Part shown: in pieces, positions 13,811 to 20,100 of the stretch
Layout: the number at the start of each line of letters is the position of its first letter
Numbering within the stretch: the stretch's first letter is position 1
Assembly: GCA_023132075.1 (NCBI GenBank)
Contig: JAGLYT010000004.1
Span: 1-20,100, forward strand
Direction: 5' to 3'
Length of the DNA: 20,100 nt
From: a bacterium
GTDB taxonomy: Bacteria > CBDUZB01 > JAGLHV01
Position numbers and translations under genes: made by a program
Notes under the pieces: model-generated
What the model saw: only the letters and a program-made list of their open reading frames with translations
Databases searched by the model: none
What the model was told of the DNA's origin: nothing

Positions 13811-15583
13811 ATGATGAAAAACAGGAAAACTGCCTTTTTTTTATTGATATTATTGCTTTGTTTAATAGGGGTTAATCATAAAGCTAAAGCGAAAGAACCT
13901 TTAAAAAAAGGGAATTTTTTTTGGCATTGGCACAGAAAGACCTGTTTATCCGAAAAAAACGTAAAAAAAATCTTAGAAGTTAAGACTAAAGGAATATTTT
14001 TTCATATGGGGGAATTTGATTATTATCGAAATGAGCCACGATTTAAAAGCTTTGAATTTAAAGCTGATACGTTTAAGAATCTTAAAGAACTAAACTTAGT
14101 ACAAATTCACCTTGTTTATACTTTTTCGGGAACACCAAAAAAAGCTTTTGTTAAGTATTTTAACGATAACACGGAAGATGCCATAGAGTTTGTCCTTGAA
14201 GAAATAGAATCTAATTTAAATATTTTTCAGGGTAAAGGATTGAAAATATCCGGAATTCAATTGGATATGGAAACAAATGTGAAATTAGGAAATTATACGC
14301 GGTTAATCAATATTATGGCAAAAAGATTTGGCAGGGACTATTTGATCTCCATTACTCCGAGGGTGTATTGGTATAAAAAGAAAGGGTTTAGAGATTTAAT
14401 AAAAAATGTCGATTTTATTGTACCGATGATTTATGATTATTCTATCGGAAAAAGAGCTAAGAGTTTAATGAAAGTCACGGATATTAAGTGGATAAAAACT
14501 GTGTTAAAAAAATATAAAAAGATAAAAAAACCTTTTTATGCCGGCCTTCCTACCTACAGCTATTGTAAAATATATAATAAAAAGGGAAGAAGAGTAGAAT
14601 CATGGGCGATACTTTCCGTAGAAGAAGTATCGGAAAATAAAGCTTTTCGGTTGATTAAAACAAAAAAAGGAAAAGGGCAAAATACTTATATTTTTAAAGC
14701 GCTTTATAGTACAAAATTATCCGGGTATACATTTAGTCCGGGATGGATAGTCAAATTCAACATTCTTACCCTTGATCTTGTAAAAGAGTATATGAACCTT
14801 GTTAATACAATAGAGGTGCATAATTTATTAGGTGTTGTTTTTTTCAGGTATGGGTATTTCAAAGAAGATTTAGTTCTTAATGAAACAGAAATTGCTCAGG
14901 CATTGGGGCAGAAGGAGATCAAAGGGTGCATTCCCAAAGGAGAAATTATACTTAATAGGGAGGAATATAAACAACTTGCTGTTGGAGAGGAAGTAAAAAT
15001 AAATTTGCTTCTGATAAATGACGGAGACCAGGATAGTTATGTTGGAAGGGGAGCAAATCAATTATGGTTTGAAGTGGAAAACGGAGGAATAATAAAATAT
15101 GATAGTGGTGGGTTTGATAGTATAGAAAAGAAAAAAAATAAATTAATCTTAAAGGAAAAACATCTTTCAGTAAATGAGGCAGTATATTCGGGATTAATTA
15201 AAATAGAAGTAACAGCAATTCCTTTGACTTTAAGGATTTCAACAAAATCCCTGCAATTAAATAAGAAGGAATGGGTTCAAAGCGAAAAGGGAGAAATAAA
15301 TCTTTTTCCTCTGGAAGAAAAGATAAAATCTTTCATAGGAGGAGAGATAAGAACAAGGAAGCGAATAGAGGAAGAGATTAGGAAAAAAGGACAAATCGAA
15401 AATCAAGGCAAAACGAAACCGGAAAAAGAAACGGAAATAAAAAATCAAACAGAAACTCAAAAAAAAGACAAGGATGAAATTGATTTAGAAACAGAATCAG
15501 GGATAGAAAGGGAAGAAAAAGAAGAAAATAAAAGCGGGGAAGGAACTAAAAAAGAAGAAGATAAAAAGAAGCTGTTTCCTTAA
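13811..15583 (+). CDS. Secreted protein with DUF3142-like TIM-barrel domain and lysine/glutamate-rich tail
   Basis: The 590-residue protein begins with a signal peptide (about 1-27, ending AKA). Residues 30-380 resemble DUF3142, a putative glycosidase-like TIM barrel: NFFWHWHR near the start, GIQLDMETNVKLGNYTRLI (148-166) at a beta-4-like position with D152 and E154, YLISITPRVYW and VDFIVPMIYDYS. The match is by remembered pattern and is moderate. Residues about 385-500 look like a beta-sandwich (GEEVKINLLLINDGDQDSYV). The last 80 residues (about 510-590) are low-complexity, rich in K, E, Q and T. The likely place is the periplasm or cell surface. AAGGAGAG (13791-13798) is 12 bases before the first ATG; a second ATG follows at 13814. 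No operon partner is evident. Confidence 0.8.
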   Translation: MMKNRKTAFFLLILLLCLIGVNHKAKAKEPLKKGNFFWHWHRKTCLSEKNVKKILEVKTKGIFFHMGEFDYYRNEPRFKSFEFKADTFKNLKELNLVQIHLVYTFSGTPKKAFVKYFNDNTEDAIEFVLEEIESNLNIFQGKGLKISGIQLDMETNVKLGNYTRLINIMAKRFGRDYLISITPRVYWYKKKGFRDLIKNVDFIVPMIYDYSIGKRAKSLMKVTDIKWIKTVLKKYKKIKKPFYAGLPTYSYCKIYNKKGRRVESWAILSVEEVSENKAFRLIKTKKGKGQNTYIFKALYSTKLSGYTFSPGWIVKFNILTLDLVKEYMNLVNTIEVHNLLGVVFFRYGYFKEDLVLNETEIAQALGQKEIKGCIPKGEIILNREEYKQLAVGEEVKINLLLINDGDQDSYVGRGANQLWFEVENGGIIKYDSGGFDSIEKKKNKLILKEKHLSVNEAVYSGLIKIEVTAIPLTLRISTKSLQLNKKEWVQSEKGEINLFPLEEKIKSFIGGEIRTRKRIEEEIRKKGQIENQGKTKPEKETEIKNQTETQKKDKDEIDLETESGIEREEKEENKSGEGTKKEEDKKKLFP

Positions 15584-15593
15584 ATTTGCAAGC

Positions 15594-15623
15594 TTGACTT
15601 TTAGTGAGAAAGTTTGTTATTCT
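15594..15623 (+). promoter_or_regulatory. Promoter of the V/A-type ATPase operon
   Basis: TTGACT (15594-15599), an 18-base spacer and TATTCT (15618-15623) preceded by TGT form an extended -10 promoter. It lies 11 bases after the preceding stop codon and about 60 bases before the first ATPase gene. Confidence 0.62.
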
Positions 15624-15684
15624 AATGGTCTAAAAAAGTTTTTAAAACTGATTAGTACCGGCTAATTTGAAAGAGGTGGAAAAA

Positions 15685-16002
15685 ATGGTAATACCTTCTA
15701 TACAGAAAATAAAAGAGGCGGAGAAAAACGGCGAAGAACAAATTGAACAGGCAGAAAAAGAAGCTAAAAATATTATTAAAGCCGCTGAACAAAAAAAAGA
15801 GGAAATGATTGGGTTAGCGGAAAAAAGGGCGAAAGAACAGATAAAAATTTTAATTGAGAAAGCAAAAAAAGAAGGGGAAAGAGAACAAGAAAAAATTATT
15901 AAAGAGACTGAGGGGTTAGAAGAGCAAATAAAAAATAAAGTAAAAGAAAATTTTAGTGGTACTCAAAAAATAATAAAAAACAAATTGGGGATAGAGGAGT
16001 AA
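15685..16002 (+). CDS. V/A-type ATPase peripheral-stalk subunit H/G
   Basis: This small helical protein pairs with subunit E in the peripheral stalk of V/A-type ATPases. The 105 residues are charged and almost entirely coiled coil, with heptad-like A/I/L spacing (IKEAEKNGEEQIEQAEKEAKNIIKAAE). A short C-terminal part, FSGTQKIIKNKLGIEE, could close the stalk head. Recognition rests on size, composition and position as first gene of the operon, since such coils are weakly conserved. The ATG at 15685 is chosen because AGAGGTGG (15672-15679) lies five bases before it. An in-frame TTG at 15667 would place that site inside the gene. The subunit I gene follows after two bases. Confidence 0.85.
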   Translation: MVIPSIQKIKEAEKNGEEQIEQAEKEAKNIIKAAEQKKEEMIGLAEKRAKEQIKILIEKAKKEGEREQEKIIKETEGLEEQIKNKVKENFSGTQKIIKNKLGIEE

Positions 16003-16004
16003 AA

Positions 16005-18122
16005 ATGGCAATTGCCATGGTAAAAAAAATAGAGATTATTGCTCATCTTTGTTGGTTGGATAAATTGATGGCAAGATTGAGTAAACACGGGGTGGTTGAG
16101 GTTAAAGAAGCCAGGGGCAAAAAAATAACCGCTTTATGTTCCTCTTTTGAAGAAACCTTAAAAGAGTCGGAGGAAAAACTTAAAGCAATAAAATATATTG
16201 TCCAATATTTAAAAAAAGTTGTCCCTTTGCAAACCGTTAAGGAAAAAATAAAAGAAGGAAAGTTTATTTTAAAAAAAGAGGAAATATCCGCAATAATTAG
16301 AAGGACGGATATTTTTAGTGTGGAAAAAGAATGCCGTTTTTTAGAAAACGAAAATCAGGAATTGCAGAGAAAAAAAAATAATTTAAAAGAACAGATCAGG
16401 CAGCTTCGTCCCTGGCAAAATTTAACGATATCATCGGAGGAACTGGGAGACACTAAGCATGTAAGTTTTTTGTTGGGGGAAATACCCGAAAAAAAGTATT
16501 TTTTGCTGGAGAAAGAGCTGAGTAATTATGAAAAAGTGATATTTAATGAAATTAATACGGAGAAAAAAAATAAATATGGACTGATTGTCTTTTTAAAGGA
16601 AGAAGCAGAACAGGTACTAACGGTATTGAAAAAATTCTCGTTTAACCAGGTTGTCTTACCCCTTTCCCCGGCAATTCCCGGAGAACTGCTTGTTCAAAAG
16701 AAGCATCTGTTAGAGAAAATAGAAATCAAACAAAAACAATTGGAGGGGAAAGCAAAAAATAAAGCAAAAGATTTTGTCGATTATGTAATTTTATCCGATT
16801 ATTATGGGGCGATACAGAAAAAGGAGGATATAAAGAAAAATTTTTTAAAGACAAAATCAATATTTTATATAACCGGCTGGATTTTAGCCGGTAAACAGAA
16901 AAAAGTAAAAAATGACCTGGAGAGTAGTTTTCCGGAAATAGAAATACACTTTACTTGTCCGCAAGAAGGGGAAGATGTTCCGGTTGCTCTTGAAAATAAA
17001 AAGATAGTGGAACCTTTTGAAGTAATTACGGATTTATACGGTAGGCCTTTTTATTCGGGAATGGATCCTACGCCGGTATTAGCTTTGTTTTACGCTTTGT
17101 TCTTTGGGTTATGCATAACAGATGCCGGATATGGGATAATACTTTGCCTTATTACCTCTCTGAGTTTGTTTTATTTTAAAAAGACAATGGATGAGCAATT
17201 ACGTAAATTTATGCATTTGTTTTTTTTAGGAGGGATTTGTACAATTTTAATGGGAATGATGACTGGAGGATGGTTTGGAATGACCGTGAAATGGAAGTTA
17301 TTTGACCCGATTAACGATTTACAGGTATTTTTTGCTATTGCTTTAATTTTGGGGATAATCCATATTATTTGCGGTCTGGGGATGAAGATATATGAAAATA
17401 TTATTCATAAGGAATGGCAGGCAGCAATTTGGGATCAGAGCCTATGGATTTTGCTTATTCTTTCTGCAATCGGATGGGCAATAACAAAAATGGGAATACT
17501 TGCGGGAGGGTTTGCTTTACTATTTAAATTAGGAATTTGTGTGGGGGCGTTGGGAATAATTTGTTTTCAGGGAAGAGGGGTAGATAAAAATCTGGGAGAA
17601 AAAACAGATAAAATATATACCCTTTTATGGATAACCATGATTATCGGTTTTTCTTTACGGATAAATGGGATATTTAAATTTCTAAGTGCTTTCTTTTCTG
17701 CTTTTTCTTTTTTAGGAATAATTTATTTAGGCCGAAAAAATATCATTTCTCTTTTGGGCAGGATAGGGTTAGGATGTTATGCTTTATATGGAAGTACCGC
17801 TTATTTAGGAGATATTCTATCTTATTCCCGTTTGGTAGCCCTGGGGTTAGGTACGGGAATTGTGGGATTGGTGGTTAATAAAATTGCCGGGGTTGCCGGG
17901 CAGGCTCCTGTTTACATAAGTATTATTTTAGTTCCTCTTATTTTAATTTTAGGCCATACCTTTAATTTGGTTATAAATGTGCTGAGTGCTTTTGTTCATT
18001 CCTGCCGATTGCAATATGTAGAGTTTTTTACTAAATTTTACCAATCCGGAGGGAGATTTTTTAAACCGTTTAGAGAAGAATATAAATATATTACCGTAAA
18101 ATCAGAGGAGATACCTGATTAA
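16005..18122 (+). CDS. ntpI: V/A-type ATPase subunit I (membrane stator)
   Basis: Subunit I forms the static half of the ion channel and anchors the peripheral stalks. The 705-residue protein has a cytoplasmic half (about 1-340) with two long coiled-coil arms and the conserved SIFYITGWILAGK. The family signature DVPVALENKKIVEPFEVI and GRPFYSGMDPTPVLALFYALFFGLCITDAGYG follow. The rest is membrane-embedded, with about seven or eight helices. The LGDILSYSRLVALGLGTG segment holds R609, at the place of the essential channel arginine. The C-terminal AFVHSCRLQYVEFF is also a family mark. Start ATG follows GAGGAG (15994-15999). The next gene encodes the rotor proteolipid. Confidence 0.97.
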   Translation: MAIAMVKKIEIIAHLCWLDKLMARLSKHGVVEVKEARGKKITALCSSFEETLKESEEKLKAIKYIVQYLKKVVPLQTVKEKIKEGKFILKKEEISAIIRRTDIFSVEKECRFLENENQELQRKKNNLKEQIRQLRPWQNLTISSEELGDTKHVSFLLGEIPEKKYFLLEKELSNYEKVIFNEINTEKKNKYGLIVFLKEEAEQVLTVLKKFSFNQVVLPLSPAIPGELLVQKKHLLEKIEIKQKQLEGKAKNKAKDFVDYVILSDYYGAIQKKEDIKKNFLKTKSIFYITGWILAGKQKKVKNDLESSFPEIEIHFTCPQEGEDVPVALENKKIVEPFEVITDLYGRPFYSGMDPTPVLALFYALFFGLCITDAGYGIILCLITSLSLFYFKKTMDEQLRKFMHLFFLGGICTILMGMMTGGWFGMTVKWKLFDPINDLQVFFAIALILGIIHIICGLGMKIYENIIHKEWQAAIWDQSLWILLILSAIGWAITKMGILAGGFALLFKLGICVGALGIICFQGRGVDKNLGEKTDKIYTLLWITMIIGFSLRINGIFKFLSAFFSAFSFLGIIYLGRKNIISLLGRIGLGCYALYGSTAYLGDILSYSRLVALGLGTGIVGLVVNKIAGVAGQAPVYISIILVPLILILGHTFNLVINVLSAFVHSCRLQYVEFFTKFYQSGGRFFKPFREEYKYITVKSEEIPD

Positions 18123-18142
18123 TCTTAATAGGAGGTGGAAGA

Positions 18143-18628
18143 ATGTCTTTAGGAATGATGTTTTCCCTTTTAGGGGCCATTATTGTGTCAACTATTTCAG
18201 GGATAGGTTCTGCTATTGGAATTTCTATTTCCGGTTCGGCAGCGAATGGTTTGCTTAGTGAAGAACCGGAAAAATTCGGAAAAAGTCTTATTTTAGTAGC
18301 TTTACCGGGAACCCAGGGGATTTATGGACTTGTTTCCGGAGTAGTAATTCTTATTGTTTTAGGTCTTTTTGGAGGAGAGGTTAAAGATCCCAGTACCATG
18401 CAGGGATTAGCTATTTTAGGGGTAGGGATATTTGAATCGTTAGTATTATGGTGGTCAGGAATATTTCAGGGAAAAACCTGTGCTGCAGGGATGGGAATTG
18501 TAGCTAAAAATCCTGAACACGCAATGAAGGGAGTGGTTAATGGGGTTATGGTGGAAACGTATGCTGTTTTTGGGTTTTTAGCGGCATCGTTAATTCTTTT
18601 TATAGCTATTGCTCCGGGATTGAAATAA
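18143..18628 (+). CDS. ntpK: V/A-type ATPase proteolipid subunit K (rotor ring), Na+-type
   Basis: The 161-residue protein is a tandem two-hairpin, four-helix proteolipid, the size found in V-type rotor rings such as Enterococcus hirae NtpK. The first hairpin holds LPGTQGIYG (54-62) and the second holds FQGK (108-111) and MVETYAVFG (136-144). Only the second hairpin has the ion-binding carboxylate, E138; the first has Gln at the matching place. The set L54, T57, Q58, Y61, Q109 and E138 corresponds to the Na+ ligands known from the E. hirae structure (L61, T64, Q65, Y68, Q110, E139), which predicts Na+ coupling. The gene has a strong AGGAGGTGG ribosome-binding site, in keeping with a subunit needed in many copies. 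Confidence 0.96.
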   Translation: MSLGMMFSLLGAIIVSTISGIGSAIGISISGSAANGLLSEEPEKFGKSLILVALPGTQGIYGLVSGVVILIVLGLFGGEVKDPSTMQGLAILGVGIFESLVLWWSGIFQGKTCAAGMGIVAKNPEHAMKGVVNGVMVETYAVFGFLAASLILFIAIAPGLK

Positions 18629-18669
18629 TTGGAAACAAAAGGAAAAACATTGTTTAAGGGTGAGATATT

Positions 18670-19278
18670 ATGTCTTTAGAAAAAATTATTGAACGAATAG
18701 ATAAAGAAGTAAAAAATAATAGCGAGCACATTTTAGATGAAGCAAGAAAAAAAGAAAAAGAAATTTTGGATTTAGCCCGGCAGGAAGCAGAAGAAATATA
18801 TAAACAAAGAATAAAGAACGGCGAGGGTAAAGCACAAGCAGCAAAAGATAATATTTTAGCTCAAGCCCGGTTGGAACAAAAGAAAGAACTTCTTAAAACA
18901 AAACAGGAACAAATAAATGAAATTTATCAGAAAGTATTTGATGATTTATTAATGTCTCCAACCGGGATATACCAAAATTTTATAAAGAAGATGATTTTAG
19001 AAATTATGGAACAGGGGAAGGCAGAGCTTTTTATTTCTTCCCGGGATGAGAAAAGAATTACTCCTTCGTTTATCGAGCAGGTAAATAAAGAAATGAAAAA
19101 GAGGAAACAAAAAGGGGAAATAAAACTTTCTCCGGAAAGAGTAGATATAAACGGAGGATTTATTTTAAGGCAGGGAAAGGTAGAATTAGATAATTCTTTT
19201 GGTACCTGGATTAAATTAATCAGGGAAGAAACGGAGGAACAGGTAATCAGCAGGTTATTAAACAATCCGGAAAATTAA
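18670..19278 (+). CDS. ntpE: V/A-type ATPase peripheral-stalk subunit E
   Basis: Subunit E pairs with the H/G coil to hold the catalytic head. The 202-residue protein has the usual plan: an N-terminal helix (about 1-85) rich in E, K, A and R that forms a coiled coil (ILDEARKKEKEILDLARQEAEEIY), and a globular C-terminal domain. The domain includes the family pattern DINGGFILRQGKVELDNSFGTWIKLIREE near residues 158-186. Length is normal. ATG follows AAGGGTGAG (18656-18664). It lies between subunits K and C, as in other bacterial V/A-ATPase operons. Downstream there is a 49-base gap to subunit C. Confidence 0.95.
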   Translation: MSLEKIIERIDKEVKNNSEHILDEARKKEKEILDLARQEAEEIYKQRIKNGEGKAQAAKDNILAQARLEQKKELLKTKQEQINEIYQKVFDDLLMSPTGIYQNFIKKMILEIMEQGKAELFISSRDEKRITPSFIEQVNKEMKKRKQKGEIKLSPERVDINGGFILRQGKVELDNSFGTWIKLIREETEEQVISRLLNNPEN

Positions 19279-19327
19279 TAAATGATGGAAAACGGACAAA
19301 GATTACATAAGGAATAATGAGGGAAAA

Positions 19328-20100
19328 ATGGATACTGAATATGCCTATGCATCCGGGAAGATTAAGGTATTAGAAAAAAAGTTTTTTAATAAACAGGAGT
19401 TGGCAGGGTTATTAGAAATGTCCTTAACCGATATTGTCGGAGAATTGGAAAACAGAGGCTATCCAAAAATAGATAAAGAAAAAAGTGCTGTTGAGAATGG
19501 GGAGGGGATAGGTTTTTTAGAAGAAATGATTGATAAGCATTTGGATAAAGCATATAATCTGGTCAGGGAATTATCGTTAAATCCTGTTGTTACAAATGCT
19601 TTTCTTTTCCTTAACGACGGGCATAATTTGAAGGGGTTAATTAAATTAAAGTATGTTCAAGAAGAGAAGAAAGAAAATATTTTTCTAAAGAGGGGTTTTT
19701 TTACAGAAGAAGAATTAAAAAAAATGATTGAACGGAATGTTTTTTCTGCTTTTCCGCCCGGTTTACGAGAACTCCCCCAAAAAGCAATAACGGCCTATAA
19801 GCATCGAAAGAATCCGCAAAGGATAGATTTTATTCTGGATGTTGGGTTTTGGGAATATTTTAAAAATCAGACAGGGGAAAATGTGTTTGTAAATGGAATC
19901 GGGCAAATAAGAATTGATTTAATTAACCTGGTTGTTTTTTTACGGCTTAAAGAAAAAAAAGAGAAAAAAGCTATTTTAGAACACTCTTTACTTTTCGGAG
20001 GGACGATAGCAAAAGATAAGTTTTTAAGAAATTTTTCCAAACAGATAAATGACTTTATTAATGATATAAGATTTTCACCTTACAAAAAAATGGTAAGGGA
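19328..20100 (+). CDS. ntpC: V/A-type ATPase subunit C (central stalk cap), 3' end outside the window
   Basis: Subunit C couples the central shaft to the rotor ring. The frame is open from ATG 19328, preceded by TGAGGG (19318-19323), to the window edge, giving 257 visible residues of a family usually about 320-350 long. It starts MDTEYAYASGKIKVLEKKFF, in which Y-A-Y-A-x-G-K-I-x-x-L-E is typical of the family. It continues with L-x-D-I-V-G-E-L helices and later IRIDLINLVVFLRLK and LLFGGTIAKDKFL. Helical content and position after subunit E agree. Subunits F, A, B and D are expected next. Confidence 0.93.
   Translation, partial: MDTEYAYASGKIKVLEKKFFNKQELAGLLEMSLTDIVGELENRGYPKIDKEKSAVENGEGIGFLEEMIDKHLDKAYNLVRELSLNPVVTNAFLFLNDGHNLKGLIKLKYVQEEKKENIFLKRGFFTEEELKKMIERNVFSAFPPGLRELPQKAITAYKHRKNPQRIDFILDVGFWEYFKNQTGENVFVNGIGQIRIDLINLVVFLRLKEKKEKKAILEHSLLFGGTIAKDKFLRNFSKQINDFINDIRFSPYKKMVR

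Noticed and set aside
15584-15610. Terminator between the DUF3142-like gene and the ATPase operon
   Set aside because: No stem of useful length and no T-run; the region is better explained by the TTGACT promoter.
15667-15684. TTG start for the ATPase H/G subunit
   Set aside because: The stretch contains the AGAGGTGG ribosome-binding site for the ATG at 15685, which is the better start.
13811-20100. DUF3142-like gene and ATPase genes as one new functional system
   Set aside because: A promoter separates them and the ATPase order is standard, so adjacency alone gives no support.

Overview
The window is AT-rich (about two thirds A+T by eye) bacterial chromosome, densely packed with mostly housekeeping genes. 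A cut-off beta-helix protein with a C-terminal type IX-like (Por/FlgD-like) sorting tail points to a Gram-negative-type envelope. The operon of a V/A-type ATPase replaces or supplements F-type ATP synthase genes here. This mix fits an uncultured anaerobic candidate-phylum bacterium, but no rRNA or taxonomic marker lies in the window, so the lineage is an inference. No tRNA, rRNA, CRISPR array, insertion sequence, prophage or clear foreign island was seen.

Layout. (1) 1-1101: 3' part of a secreted beta-helix protein, closed by a good intrinsic terminator. (2) 1188-9188, plus strand: a near-consensus promoter starts a run of a DUF502 membrane protein, an MFS transporter and proA joined by 4-bp overlaps, then nadD, an LCP (LytR-CpsA-Psr) protein, rsfS, argS and an eight- or nine-helix membrane protein resembling DUF6064. 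It ends in a hairpin shared with the convergent cluster. nadD-LCP-rsfS is a widely conserved neighbourhood. (3) 13101 down to 9212, minus strand: khpB(jag)-mnmE-M23 peptidase-rsmI, driven by a TTGACT-N17-TATAAT promoter. The usual upstream partners rpmH, rnpA and yidC are absent. (4) 13251-15583, plus strand: a 78-residue three-helix membrane protein under an extended -10 promoter, then a 590-residue secreted protein with a probable TIM-barrel of DUF3142 type and a long lysine/glutamate tail. (5) 15594 to the right edge, plus strand: ATPase subunits H/G, I, K, E and the start of C. The order matches known V/A-ATPase operons, so F, A, B and D are expected just outside.

How it works together. 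The plus cluster covers NAD synthesis, proline synthesis, arginyl-tRNA charging, ribosome silencing and envelope assembly. The minus cluster covers RNA binding, tRNA wobble-U modification, 16S rRNA methylation and peptidoglycan hydrolysis. The ATPase proteolipid carries the complete set of Na+ ligands known from the Enterococcus hirae enzyme, so a sodium-coupled membrane energy system is predicted.

The most interesting points are protein-level departures: an LCP protein lacking the signature Arg and Asp residues, a KhpB whose KH domain has lost its GxxG loop, the Na+-type ATPase rotor, and the unassigned secreted and membrane proteins at 13.3-15.6 kb. I found no complete new multi-gene system.
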